This document shows positions 16,851 through 25,692 of a stretch of 64,000 bases of DNA, piece by piece. The position numbers were made by a program, and so were the translations under genes. The stretch spans positions 1 through 64,000 of the forward strand of contig JAFLSO010000005.1 of assembly GCA_022510925.1 (NCBI GenBank), in the 5' to 3' direction. The notes below the pieces were generated by a model, which ran no database searches, had not been told where the DNA came from, and worked only from the letters and a program-made list of their open reading frames with translations. The stretch is from Treponema sp. Its GTDB lineage: Bacteria > Spirochaetota > Spirochaetia > Treponematales > Treponemataceae. Numbering within the stretch: position 1 is the stretch's first letter; every line of letters starts with the position of its first letter.

Positions 16851-16975
16851 GATTGCTCCGCGTTGTGGAAGATACAGGCTTTCAGTGAGCGCGGAGCCAG
16901 GCCGCATCAAGCCTAATGTATTAAAGCCTGTCAGCGCAGGATGCTCTGAATTAGTACCGTCCGCTTTCCCGCAGT

Positions 16976-19261
16976 CTAATCCTCCAGCATAAGAGAGGAG
17001 CCCTGGTACTGCGGCAGAAACTTTTTTATTCCGCCGGACTCAAAGCTCACGCTTATAAGATACTCGCCCTCCTCAGTTACGGCCGCGCGGACTATCTGAC
17101 CGTGCCCCCACTCGTCGTGATAGACGCCCGCGCCCACGTGCCATTTTTTTGAGAGCGGATGGGAGGCCTCACCAGCGCCCGGTGACGGCTGAAACCCGGG
17201 ATTGAAAAGAAAAGGACGCTGTCCCAGCACGCGTATATTATCCTCTCCGAGCTCTGACAGGAACGGACTTGGCGCCATGCTTTTTGTCTGCCCGTACATT
17301 CTGCGCATGGCGCAGCACGTAAGATACAGCTCCTGCCTGGCGCGCGTTATTCCCACGTAGCACAGCCGCCTCTCCTCCTCCAGCTCACCCGCGGTCTTGT
17401 TCTCCCGGGGAAAAATCCCGTACTCCATGCCCGTCATTATAACGCGCGGAAATTCAAGTCCTTTAGTGTTGTGCAGCGTAATCAGCGTGACCCTGTCCTG
17501 CAAGTCATCCTGACCGCTGTCCTCCTCAAGCGAGCGGTCCAGCTCTATGCTGTCCAGAAAGCGCAGGAGCCCTTGCCTGGAGCACGGATAAAGGACCGCA
17601 CCGTTCACAAGCTCCTGCAGGTTCAGAAGTTTCTGCGTGCCGGATATATCATCCTGCGCCTTGTGATAGTCCTCAAGGCCTGATTTTTTTATCACACTCT
17701 CCACGAACTCAGAGAGCCTTTTTGTCCGTGTGCCCGGCAAGGACGCATCGGGCGCTGTGATTTTCCCGGAGGAGTCTCCTGCGGCCCCGCCTGAAAAAGA
17801 TGCAGTGCCGTCATTGAAATTCTCCGCGTCACCCGGAACGTCAGGCAAATCAGAAAGAAGGGCAGACACAGTGTCTGAGAACGCGCTCATCCCTTCCATT
17901 GCTTTTTTGCTCAGTTTCAGACCTGCGCAGCCATCTATAAGTGAGCGGCCCGCGCAGGAGGCTATGATTTTCTCCTGCGTAACAGAGCCTATGCCGCGTC
18001 CGGGCTTGTTCACAATCCGCCTGAACGCCACCTCATCCTTCTGGTTCATAAGAAACGCGAGCCATGACAGAGTATCCTTTATCTCCTCGCGCTCATAGAA
18101 TTTAAGGGACCCCACCACGGTATACGGAATTTTCTCACGCAGGAAATCGCTCTCAAAGCCCAGGGACTGCGCGTTGGTCCTGTAAAGAATCGCCCAGTCA
18201 GAGTAAGGCACGCCTTTCTCATGGGCATTCTGAATGAGCTCCGCGCAGAACTGCGTCTCGTCATCCTGAGTAGGCAGAAAAACCAGGGCAGGCTTTTTTC
18301 CGTCAGTATGGGAGGACTGCAAAGTTTTCCCCAGACGCTCGCTGTTATTCGATATGACTGAATTGGAGCAGGAAAGAATCTGCGGAGTGGAGCGGTAGTT
18401 TGTCTCAAGCCGTATGATGTCAGTGCCGGGGAACAAATCCTTGAAGCGCAGGATGTTCTGAACCTCGGCCCCGCGGAATTTATATATGCTCTGATCGTCG
18501 TCGCCCACCACGCAGACTTTTATCCCCGCATTGTCATTCACTCCCGCAAGCTGCTGCAGAAGAAGGAACTGCGCCACGTTTGAATCCTGGTACTCGTCCA
18601 CCATTATGACGCGGTGCCGCAGATGGGCGCTGTGCCGTATGCCGTCATTGTCGCGCAGAATCTGGTACGGAAGCAGAATCAAATCCCCGAAGTCCACGTT
18701 GCCGGTGGCGCGGAGCCTTTTCTGGTAGAGGCCGTACTGCTCCAGAAAAACATGGTCGGAAAGCTCCTCAAGGCCGGCGGACTGCGCCACAGAGAAATCG
18801 GTGGTGTCGGGCGTTATGCCGTAGTCCTTTGCCAGGGAGATTCTCTGCGCCACCACAGCCGCATCCTTTCTTGTTATGGACGGAATGGATTTGCTGACCA
18901 GAGTAAGCATGTCATCGTCATCATAGACGGTGAAGTCCCTGCTCACGCCCGCAGCATCGGCATGGGCCCTGAGGAAATACGCGCCCCAGGAATGGAACGT
19001 CCTGAGCTGGGCGGATTTAGCACGCTCCTCCAGAAGAACCGCCCGCTCACGCATCTCGCCGGCTGCCTTTTTAGTGAACGTGACCGCCAGAATGGAATAA
19101 GGGTCCACGTGTCTCTGAGATATAAGGTATGCGATTTTTGTGGTGATTACCCTGGTCTTGCCTGAGCCCGCCCCCGCCAGAATCAGAAGCGACGGCCCCT
19201 CATGCTCCACTGCCTTTCTCTGCGACGGATTCAGCAACGATAGATACTCTTCTGCCTGCAA
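16976..19261 (-). CDS. pcrA: UvrD/PcrA-type DNA helicase
   Basis: A superfamily 1A 3'-5' DNA helicase for repair and replication-fork upkeep. The 761-residue protein begins LNPSQRKAVEHEG (Q motif), followed by the Walker A LAGAGSGKT, TFTKKAAGEM (Ia), DEYQDSN (II), GDDDQSIYKFRGA (III), LETNYRS (IV), TLHNTKGLEFPRV (V) and VGITRARQELYL (VI), so all helicase motifs are intact. It starts at TTG 19261, supported by a GGAGAG ribosome-binding site and the conserved N-terminus. An inserted Gly/Ser/Asp-rich segment at about residues 490-520 is loosely conserved. It lies 12 nt after rimO. Confidence 0.93.
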   Translation of the reverse strand: MQAEEYLSLLNPSQRKAVEHEGPSLLILAGAGSGKTRVITTKIAYLISQRHVDPYSILAVTFTKKAAGEMRERAVLLEERAKSAQLRTFHSWGAYFLRAHADAAGVSRDFTVYDDDDMLTLVSKSIPSITRKDAAVVAQRISLAKDYGITPDTTDFSVAQSAGLEELSDHVFLEQYGLYQKRLRATGNVDFGDLILLPYQILRDNDGIRHSAHLRHRVIMVDEYQDSNVAQFLLLQQLAGVNDNAGIKVCVVGDDDQSIYKFRGAEVQNILRFKDLFPGTDIIRLETNYRSTPQILSCSNSVISNNSERLGKTLQSSHTDGKKPALVFLPTQDDETQFCAELIQNAHEKGVPYSDWAILYRTNAQSLGFESDFLREKIPYTVVGSLKFYEREEIKDTLSWLAFLMNQKDEVAFRRIVNKPGRGIGSVTQEKIIASCAGRSLIDGCAGLKLSKKAMEGMSAFSDTVSALLSDLPDVPGDAENFNDGTASFSGGAAGDSSGKITAPDASLPGTRTKRLSEFVESVIKKSGLEDYHKAQDDISGTQKLLNLQELVNGAVLYPCSRQGLLRFLDSIELDRSLEEDSGQDDLQDRVTLITLHNTKGLEFPRVIMTGMEYGIFPRENKTAGELEEERRLCYVGITRARQELYLTCCAMRRMYGQTKSMAPSPFLSELGEDNIRVLGQRPFLFNPGFQPSPGAGEASHPLSKKWHVGAGVYHDEWGHGQIVRAAVTEEGEYLISVSFESGGIKKFLPQYQGSSLMLED

Positions 19262-19273
19262 AACGCTCTCCGC

Positions 19274-20665
19274 CTAAAGGACAAGCTCGCCGTCCAAATC
19301 CAGCGCCGAGGATGCCACTGCCCTTACCCGCACGAATTCACCCTCCCTTACGGCATTCACCGCGCGCTCATCGTCCAAGTCGTAGCGTATTACGAACGAG
19401 CCGTCCACCTCCGGGGCGCTGTACCATGCCCGCCCTATCGCAAGCCCCTCGTCGCTTCCGGCTCCGCGCTCTGGATTCTCCACAATCTCCTCCACAAGGA
19501 CATCGTAAATCTTACCCACGCGGTCCTTAAGGCGCTCCGCGGTAATGTGCGTCTGGACGCTCCTTAGTTTCTCAGCGCGCGCGAGGGCAGTTCTGCGCGG
19601 AACCTTTCTTTTCATCTTGAATGCAGGGGTCCCCTCCTCCGCGCTGTAAGTGAAGCACCCTGACCAGTCGCTCTGCACGGCCAGCAGGAATTTCTCGGTC
19701 TGAATAAAATCATCCTCGGTCTCTCCCGGAAAACCGGTGAGGAACGTGGTGCGTATGCAGCTGTGAGGGAATGCGCCGCGTATGCTTTTTATAAGAGCCA
19801 CATAGGACTCGTGGCTGCCCCTGCGGTTCATGGCGCGTATCACAGGTGTGGAGCCGCTCTGGAACGGAATGTCAAAGTACGGAAGAAAACGCTCGTCCTG
19901 CCTCATCACGTCCAAAATGTCAGCGTTAAAATGGTCGGGATGAATGTAAAGCAGGCGCACCCAGAATTTTCCGGGAAGAAGCGATATTCTCCTCATGAGG
20001 CGCGCAAGCGGAGAGAGCCCTGCCCCGTCGGACGCGCTCACATCTGATTTTCCGCATCCGTAAGACGCCAAGTCCTGGCCTATCAGGTTGAACTCCTTTA
20101 CGCCCTGCTCTAAAAGCCCCTTTATCTCCGCCACAATCTCATCATCTGTCCTGGACCTTAGCGCGCCGCGAATAAGAGGAATGGCGCAGAACGAGCAGCG
20201 GTTGTCGCAGCCCTCCGTAATCTTTATGTACGCGCTGCCTTTGAATGAGAAAAGCATGCTCCTGTTACCGCAGCACACTCCGCTCTGCGCGGGCTTTACC
20301 ACGGGCCGTCCGCCTGCCAGAACAGAATCCGCCACGTCCGCTACTTTGGACAGGTCTCCGTTCCCGAAAATGCCGTCGGCCTCGGGAAGCTCGGTTTTAA
20401 AGACATCAGCGTAGCGCTCGGCAAGGCAGCCCGCCAGAATGATTTTTTTTCCGGGAAAAGATGAGCGCGCCTGCATCAAGGAATCTAGGCTCTCCGCCTT
20501 GGCGCTCTCTATGAATCCGCAGCTGTTTATTATTATGAGCTCCGCGTCCTCTGGATTTTCCGCACGCTTGTATCCGCGCGCCTTCAGGTGGGAGACTAAA
20601 AGCTCACCGTCCACCTGATTCTTAGCGCAACCATGCTGATCCAGGAAAAAAGTCCTCACGTCCAT
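19274..20665 (-). CDS. rimO: Ribosomal protein S12 methylthiotransferase RimO
   Basis: A radical-SAM methylthiotransferase that adds a methylthio group to an Asp of ribosomal protein S12. The 463 residues are close to the family norm. The N-terminal UPF0004 domain carries the cysteines of the auxiliary 4Fe-4S cluster (first in LDQHGCAKNQVDGE), the radical-SAM core has CDNRCSFCAIPLIRG, and a C-terminal TRAM domain ends the protein. The HGCAKN start and the long TRAM point to RimO rather than MiaB. It lies 18 nt after rodZ and just before pcrA on the same strand. Confidence 0.93.
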   Translation of the reverse strand: MDVRTFFLDQHGCAKNQVDGELLVSHLKARGYKRAENPEDAELIIINSCGFIESAKAESLDSLMQARSSFPGKKIILAGCLAERYADVFKTELPEADGIFGNGDLSKVADVADSVLAGGRPVVKPAQSGVCCGNRSMLFSFKGSAYIKITEGCDNRCSFCAIPLIRGALRSRTDDEIVAEIKGLLEQGVKEFNLIGQDLASYGCGKSDVSASDGAGLSPLARLMRRISLLPGKFWVRLLYIHPDHFNADILDVMRQDERFLPYFDIPFQSGSTPVIRAMNRRGSHESYVALIKSIRGAFPHSCIRTTFLTGFPGETEDDFIQTEKFLLAVQSDWSGCFTYSAEEGTPAFKMKRKVPRRTALARAEKLRSVQTHITAERLKDRVGKIYDVLVEEIVENPERGAGSDEGLAIGRAWYSAPEVDGSFVIRYDLDDERAVNAVREGEFVRVRAVASSALDLDGELVL

Positions 20666-20683
20666 ACGGTCACCGCTCAGGCA

Positions 20684-21805
20684 CTAGTCCAGCTCCACCA
20701 CCACAAGGCGGTACTTTCCGTCCTCGCGGATCCATTTTATGTCCTCCACCTGAACCTGCCCAGCTCTTCCTACCTCAAGGTCATAGGTATTGACGCCCGC
20801 TGTGACCTGTATCTTGAGCGCGTTGATGTTGCTGGCCCACAGGCGCACTCCGTTGCTTGCGGTTATGTTCACTATGTCGCCGTTTTTCAGAGGATTCTGC
20901 ACGTAGGGATTCCTGTCAGTCCTGTAGCGGAAAAGGCATGGGCCGCGGAAAGTTATGTTAAGAGAGAACGGATACGCCCTGCTGTCCTCCAGAATCACAA
21001 CCTGCCGTCCTGTGCCCGTCGGAATCACGCTGGCGCTCTTAGAGGGCTCCTCGAACTCGCCGTCCTCCGTCTGCGTGTCAACCAGATCGAAGTTCTCATT
21101 GGCGCTGTCCTTGAGCAGCATGCGCACCTCGGCGCCGTGCTTCTCGTCAGACGTGCTCACGTCGCTGAGGTAAATGATAAAGTCGTTCCTGCCGTCACCG
21201 TCAGCGTCAAGCTCGCGCTCCTCGCTCAAATCTATGACCTGCGGGCCCACAGGTGTCTCAAGCGTAAGGGAGCCTATGGTGCTGACCACGGTAAGAACCG
21301 CATTGCCCTTGCCGTCACCGTCGGGGACAAGAATCTGGTCGCCCACATAAAGCCTGTGCGTCTCTATTTTTCCGCTGAACGTATACTGATGAACTTTCTC
21401 GGTCTCGGCCACAAGCAGGGCCCTCTCCTTAAGCATCTGCGGCACTTTGAACACGCCGAAGTACAGGTAAGCGCCGGTGCCCAGAATCGCCGCCAGCACA
21501 ATGGAAACAACCAGCGGCAGAATGAATTTGGGCTTGCTGCGTTTCAGAAGCTCCTCGGGGACGGGGGACTCCTGAATCCTTTTGGCATGATAGAGCTTTA
21601 TAAGCTCACCGCTGTCCACGCCCAGATATGCGGAATAGTTCTTAAGGAATCCCACCAGATACGGCTCGCCGGGGAACGCGTCAAAATCCTCGTTCTCAAG
21701 GCCCAGTATGTACTGGCGTGTTATGGACGTATCGCGCTCCACCTGCTCCACAGTGAGCTCTTTTTTCTCGCGCGCTTCTTTCAGAATCTGGCCGTAGCTT
21801 TCCAT
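20684..21805 (-). CDS. rodZ: RodZ-like membrane-anchored HTH protein (cell shape)
   Basis: The 373-residue protein has an N-terminal Xre-type HTH domain (GQILKEAREKKELTVEQVERDTSI in outline, residues 5-70), one membrane segment at about 94-116 and a long periplasmic part with a C-terminal beta domain of the DUF4115 type (about 285-360). This is the RodZ plan, in which the HTH domain contacts MreB and the protein supports the elongation machinery. The periplasmic region is longer than in E. coli RodZ and contains the acidic stretch LDADGDGRNDF. It starts 3 nt after the lolA stop, with CGGAG as ribosome-binding site. Confidence 0.85.
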   Translation of the reverse strand: MESYGQILKEAREKKELTVEQVERDTSITRQYILGLENEDFDAFPGEPYLVGFLKNYSAYLGVDSGELIKLYHAKRIQESPVPEELLKRSKPKFILPLVVSIVLAAILGTGAYLYFGVFKVPQMLKERALLVAETEKVHQYTFSGKIETHRLYVGDQILVPDGDGKGNAVLTVVSTIGSLTLETPVGPQVIDLSEERELDADGDGRNDFIIYLSDVSTSDEKHGAEVRMLLKDSANENFDLVDTQTEDGEFEEPSKSASVIPTGTGRQVVILEDSRAYPFSLNITFRGPCLFRYRTDRNPYVQNPLKNGDIVNITASNGVRLWASNINALKIQVTAGVNTYDLEVGRAGQVQVEDIKWIREDGKYRLVVVELD

Positions 21806-21808
21806 ACG

Positions 21809-22471
21809 TCACTCCGAGAAAAGGAAATTGTTGTAATTGTTCGCAGATGACGGCGGATCATAGATAAAGCGCTGGTCCGCAATGTTAGTGTTCAGCCTGT
21901 AATTATAGAAATCAAACGTGAACCTTTCGTTTTTGGGAGTGACGGCCTGCACGCGTCGGATAAGGTTGTCGGACGCGTCCACGGATATTAGTATGGAGCT
22001 GAACGCCTCGGAGGATGCCCGCCTGGTGAGAAGGAGCTTTATGACCATCTCATCGCTTCCCTCCTCAAGCGGAACCGCGCCCTGCCCCGACTCGTATGCC
22101 ACGGAGTAATAGCGCCTCAGAAGCGACAGTCCCTGCGGCGTAACGGACACGCCGGAGCTTTCCACAGACTGCTCCAGTATGGCGCTTGAGCCCGGCAGAT
22201 AGATGGTCAGGTCAGTTCCGTTAAAAAGAATGACCTGCTCCGCCGGCTGGGAAAAATCTATCCTCAGCATCTCGGGCCGCTTGAAGCTCACATGCCCGCT
22301 CATTAAATTCCCCGCGGTCTCTATCTCCACATCAGCCTCATAATCGTTTATGCCGGCATAAAAATCGCTTACGTTTTTAAAGAAATCGGCCGCGGTCATT
22401 ATGCTCTGGGCAGGGCAGAACGACACGGCAAAAAAACAGACGCACACCGCGCAAAACAATTTTCTCATCAT
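21809..22471 (-). CDS. lolA: Outer-membrane lipoprotein carrier protein LolA-like
   Basis: A periplasmic protein of about 220 residues with signal peptide MMRKLFCAVCVCFFAVSFCPAQ. It has the LolA pattern: TAADFFKNVSDFYAGINDYEADVEI, then FKRPEMLRIDFSQPAEQVILFNG, then a YLPG-type strand. LolA ferries lipoproteins across the periplasm, which suits an organism rich in lipoproteins. The start is placed at the Met-Met pair (22471 or 22468) because a CGGAG ribosome-binding site lies 4-7 nt upstream; a longer frame reaching 22537 has no such site and would spoil the signal peptide. It is first in a tight lolA-rodZ-rimO-pcrA run. Confidence 0.82.
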   Translation of the reverse strand: MMRKLFCAVCVCFFAVSFCPAQSIMTAADFFKNVSDFYAGINDYEADVEIETAGNLMSGHVSFKRPEMLRIDFSQPAEQVILFNGTDLTIYLPGSSAILEQSVESSGVSVTPQGLSLLRRYYSVAYESGQGAVPLEEGSDEMVIKLLLTRRASSEAFSSILISVDASDNLIRRVQAVTPKNERFTFDFYNYRLNTNIADQRFIYDPPSSANNYNNFLFSE

Positions 22472-22571
22472 GGAACTCCGTCCGCCATAGTAAACAAAAA
22501 TCATTATAACGTCAATAAATAAGAAAACACGGTGCAAAAGCGCCCCGCAGCCTGCAAAATCAGAAAAAAAT

Positions 22572-22596
22572 TGTAAAAAATTACATTGTATACAAT
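22572..22596. promoter_or_regulatory. Two adjacent palindromes upstream of trxA
   Basis: TGTAA-AAAA-TTACA (22572-22585) is followed directly by ATTGTATACAAT (22585-22596), a perfect 12-bp palindrome. They end 9 nt upstream of the trxA -35 box and about 100 nt before lolA. They look like binding sites for a dimeric regulator, but no regulator is known for them. Confidence 0.4.
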
Positions 22597-22604
22597 CTTT
22601 TTTC

Positions 22605-22633
22605 TTGCATTTTTATTTCTCTTGTATTATATT
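22605..22633 (+). promoter_or_regulatory. Promoter of trxA-tapT
   Basis: TTGCAT (22605-22610), 17 nt, then TATATT (22628-22633). The spacer and upstream region are very AT-rich compared with the surrounding genome, like an UP element. Confidence 0.65.
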
Positions 22634-22681
22634 TGCGGAGTAGATTCTAAATTCTGAGCATGAGATGCCTGGAGGTTATTT

Positions 22682-22993
22682 ATGGCTGTTCAAGTAAACG
22701 GAGAGAATTTTAAAAGCGAGGTTCTGGAGAGCACGATTCCCGTCCTGGTGGATTTCTGGGCGCCGTGGTGCGGTCCGTGCCAGATGACGGGCCCCATAGT
22801 GGAGGAGCTTTCCGCTGAGCTTGAGGGCAAAGTAAAAGTCTGCAAAGTGAATGTGGATGACAATTCCGAGCTTGCGGAGCAGTACGAGGTTATGAGCATC
22901 CCCAACTTCGTGCTTTTCAAGGACGGCAAGGTCGCGGGGCAGACCGTGGGAGCGGTAGGAAAAAGCGGGCTTCTTTCGCTTGTAAATGCGTGA
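22682..22993 (+). CDS. trxA: Thioredoxin
   Basis: A 103-residue thioredoxin with the active site WCGPC at residues 29-33 inside VDFWAPWCGPC. The conserved cis-Pro lies in VMSIPNFVLFKDG. It reduces protein disulfides in the cytoplasm using thioredoxin reductase, which is not in this window. A GGAGG ribosome-binding site precedes the ATG. Its 3' end overlaps the next gene by 8 nt. Confidence 0.97.
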   Translation: MAVQVNGENFKSEVLESTIPVLVDFWAPWCGPCQMTGPIVEELSAELEGKVKVCKVNVDDNSELAEQYEVMSIPNFVLFKDGKVAGQTVGAVGKSGLLSLVNA

Positions 22994-23678
22994 GCTGTGC
23001 CTGCGCTGTCTGCGGCCTCAGAGCAGCTGCTACTGCCGCTACATAAGGCGCGTGGACAGCGGAATGAAATTCGTTTTCCTTATGCATCCCAAGGAGGCCA
23101 AACGGCAGCGGACCGGAACCGGAAGGCTGGCGCATCTGTGCCTCCCGGAAAGCGAGATTCTGGTGGGCATAGATTTCTCGCACAACGAGAGGCTGCTCTC
23201 CCTTCTGGAGGACCCGCAGTACTATCCCGTGCTGATGTATCCCGACCCCGGGGCAAAGACGGCGCGCTCCCCGGAGCTTAAGGACGCTCTCTCAGGACGG
23301 ACGCTCCTTGTAATCATAATAGACTCCACCTGGTTCTGCTCCAAGAAAATAATCAAAAGCAGCGTGAGCCTCTCGGGTCTTCCGCGCATAAGCTTCTACG
23401 GAGAATACAAAAGCATCTTCACGTTCAAGCGTGAGCCCGACGAGCACTGCGTAAGCACCATAGAGAGCTGCTACTATCTTATAAAAGAGATGCGAAGCTC
23501 AGGAGTGACGCGCGGGGATGACTCCCCCGAGCCGCTCATGGACGTCTTCAAGCGCATGATTCAGTTTCAGCTGCAGAAAGAGAATGACCGCGTGGAGGGC
23601 CGCATTCCGTCAAGCCATGCGACCGACTGGAAATACAGCAGGACACGCGACATCCCCGAATTCGAATTCTCCCTCTGA
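22986..23678 (+). CDS. tapT: DTW-domain tRNA-uridine aminocarboxypropyltransferase
   Basis: The DTW-domain family makes acp3U in tRNA by transferring the aminocarboxypropyl group of SAM. The 230-residue protein has the N-terminal zinc-type cysteines CLRCLRPQSSCYC and the eponymous motif as DSTW in LVIIIDSTWFCSKKI, where many members read D(G)TW. It also has the PDEHCVSTIESCYYL block near the C-terminus. The ATG lies inside the end of trxA, so the two genes are co-translated. The target position in tRNA cannot be told from the sequence. Confidence 0.87.
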   Translation: MRELCLRCLRPQSSCYCRYIRRVDSGMKFVFLMHPKEAKRQRTGTGRLAHLCLPESEILVGIDFSHNERLLSLLEDPQYYPVLMYPDPGAKTARSPELKDALSGRTLLVIIIDSTWFCSKKIIKSSVSLSGLPRISFYGEYKSIFTFKREPDEHCVSTIESCYYLIKEMRSSGVTRGDDSPEPLMDVFKRMIQFQLQKENDRVEGRIPSSHATDWKYSRTRDIPEFEFSL

Positions 23679-23750
23679 AAATTCCCTGTTTTTTTTACGG
23701 CGGCATGAATTTTCCGCGCGCGCTCCGCTACATATAATGCGGAGGCCAAA

Positions 23751-24866
23751 ATGAAAACTTTTTTCAAGGACATTCTGCCCAGAACCATTCTGCCTGCGGT
23801 TCTGATAACGGGAATAACGCTTATAATCGCGGGCATGCCGGTGGGCTGCAAGTCCACCGCGGAGGGCATAAGGATTCTGGACGGTGATTTCTCCGTGCCG
23901 CAGCTGGAGCACGTGGAGATTACGGGCAGCACCTCCATGAGCCTTACGTTCTCCAAAAGCGTGCAGATGCAGAGCGCGCTTGTAGGGAGCCAGGACAGCA
24001 CGCAGGAGGAGGCCGCCTGCGCTTACAGCGACGACTCCCGCACGGTGACGCTGGAATTCCCCGCCACCACGGTGGGCAGGAACTACCTTATGGAGGGCGT
24101 CGTGCGCGACGGTAACGGCAACTCGCTCACGCTGAGCATTCCGTTCACAGGCTACAACGACAACATGGCGCAGCTGGTTTTCTCGGAGGTGCGGGGCGAC
24201 GCGGACCTGCAGAACTATATGTACGAATTCGTGGAATTCTATGTCATACGGGGCGGGAATCTTTCAGGGCTGGAATTTGAGAGCGCGGGAGACGGCAGCG
24301 CGAGAAAATACGTATTCCCCGCCATAGACGTAAGCGAGGGGGAGTACATAACGCTGCACCTGAGGATGCCCACGTCCGCCAACTCCGACTCCCCGGTGCA
24401 GACAGGCATGGTGGACGAGCTCGGAAGCGACCTTACGGCAAGCACGGCGCGGGAAAGCTGCGACACGGCGCGGGACCTGTGGACAGGAGACTCCAAGTAC
24501 AGGATATCTCCCAGCGACGTTCTGGTACTCCGAAACGCACTGAACGGCACGCTCCAGGACGCGCTTCTTTTCGCACTTTCAAGCTATTCGGTGTGGAATT
24601 CAAAATACGAGTCCATCTTAAAAGAGGTGGATAAAAACCAGATGTGGACTGACGGCGAAAGAAAACCGAGCACGGAGGTCTCAAGCGCGGCAGGTGCCGA
24701 CAACATGACCGCAAAGCACACGCTCTCCCGGCAGAACATCCCGCAGATTAAGGAGCTGCGCGCGGGGAACGCCTCGGAGTGGATTGTGACGGGCGTCTAC
24801 GGAAAGAGCGACAACTGCAGCACGCCCGGTTATGAGAACAGCAGCACCAGATACACCAAACCATAG
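23751..24866 (+). CDS. Putative spirochete lipoprotein with a lamin-tail-like domain
   Basis: The 371-residue protein starts with a signal sequence of about 32 residues ending MPVG-Cys33, a loose spirochetal lipobox with an unusual Pro at -3. Residues 50-125 look like an Ig-like fold (EITGSTSMSLTFSKSV.. repeats). Residues about 140-260 (LVFSEVRGDADLQNYMYEFVEFY in outline) resemble a lamin-tail (LTD) domain, which is found in many secreted bacterial proteins. The function is unknown; it is probably surface or periplasmic. A TATAAT box (23733-23738) and a GGAGG ribosome-binding site precede it. It is convergent with the DUF2259 gene. Confidence 0.65.
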   Translation: MKTFFKDILPRTILPAVLITGITLIIAGMPVGCKSTAEGIRILDGDFSVPQLEHVEITGSTSMSLTFSKSVQMQSALVGSQDSTQEEAACAYSDDSRTVTLEFPATTVGRNYLMEGVVRDGNGNSLTLSIPFTGYNDNMAQLVFSEVRGDADLQNYMYEFVEFYVIRGGNLSGLEFESAGDGSARKYVFPAIDVSEGEYITLHLRMPTSANSDSPVQTGMVDELGSDLTASTARESCDTARDLWTGDSKYRISPSDVLVLRNALNGTLQDALLFALSSYSVWNSKYESILKEVDKNQMWTDGERKPSTEVSSAAGADNMTAKHTLSRQNIPQIKELRAGNASEWIVTGVYGKSDNCSTPGYENSSTRYTKP

Positions 24867-24875
24867 CACGGGCGG

Positions 24876-25592
24876 TTATATGCCGCTCAGCGTCTCCACC
24901 ATGTAGCGTATGGAGGTTCCGGTCTCATCCTCCAGTGTTTTCTGAATTATGAAAACAAGGCTCTTGCCGGATACATCCTTGTAGATGCGCTCTATCTGGT
25001 AAGAGCTTATGCCCTTCCGCCATAAATCCGGGGTCCCCACTTTCCAGCTGCTGAGCACATCGGAATTCCCGTTGATTTTCTCCAGATTTATATAATATTT
25101 GGAGCGGACATTCTTTCCGCTGCCCTCGTAAGTGGGTACCAGCCTGACCCTGTAATAAATGCTGTTTGAGCCAGAGGAGCCCTCAAAATCCTTGAACTTA
25201 ATCTCGTCAACAGGACTTTTGTTCTCCGCCTCACGAATATAAATCAGAGTGCTGACGGTGGAGGGAACGGCGTTGTACTTGGCGATTTTCCATTCCGTTT
25301 TCTCGCGCAGGTCAAGGAACGCCTTTTTGCCTGACAGCCTGGATGTCTGCTCGCTGGGCGCAGTCTTGTAGACCTCGCCGCTCACAAAATCATTCTTAGC
25401 CACATCCACGGTATAAATCTCGGCCCATGCCTCGAACTTGCCGTCCGTGCGCCCGTACTGGCCGAACAGGTAGGTTTTACCGTCAGCGGAGAATCCTATG
25501 TCCTCAAAAACCGCCGCATCGCCCGCGGAGGCAGGAAACGAAATCAGTAAAGCGGAGGCAAGCACCGCGGAAATCGCCAAAGATTTTCTCAT
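24876..25592 (-). CDS. Secreted DUF2259-type protein
   Basis: A 238-residue protein with a clear signal peptide (MRKSLAISAVLASALLISFPASA) and the N-terminal phrase FEDIGFSADGKTYLFGQYG, which matches the DUF2259 family of predicted secreted proteins common in spirochetes. The remainder is beta-rich with no catalytic motif. The start is set at 25592 because GGGAGG lies directly upstream; a longer frame to 25619 lacks a ribosome-binding site. The function is unknown. Confidence 0.75.
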   Translation of the reverse strand: MRKSLAISAVLASALLISFPASAGDAAVFEDIGFSADGKTYLFGQYGRTDGKFEAWAEIYTVDVAKNDFVSGEVYKTAPSEQTSRLSGKKAFLDLREKTEWKIAKYNAVPSTVSTLIYIREAENKSPVDEIKFKDFEGSSGSNSIYYRVRLVPTYEGSGKNVRSKYYINLEKINGNSDVLSSWKVGTPDLWRKGISSYQIERIYKDVSGKSLVFIIQKTLEDETGTSIRYMVETLSGI

Positions 25593-25657
25593 AATTCCTC
25601 CCATAGAAGAGAAAGGCAAAAGCCTTTGTTAGAATTATCGGCGAGCGAAAATAAGTC

Positions 25658-25686
25658 TTTACTAAAATTTAGCCATAGGATATTCT
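25658..25686 (+). promoter_or_regulatory. Leaderless-type promoter of the membrane-protein gene at 25693
   Basis: TTTACT (25658-25663), 17 nt, TATTCT (25681-25686), and then only 6 nt to the ATG. Transcription should start at or within a base of the start codon. Confidence 0.65.
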
Positions 25687-25692
25687 AATGCC

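Noticed and set aside
16874-16930. Inverted repeat CAGGCTTT..AAAGCCTG as a pcrA terminator
   Set aside because: The loop would be over 40 nt and no T run follows on the minus strand.
20633-21850. 405-codon plus-strand frame
   Set aside because: It is the mirror of rodZ, whose HTH and membrane segment are clear. The plus frame shows the Val/Leu/His/Arg composition typical of antisense frames in this GC-rich genome.
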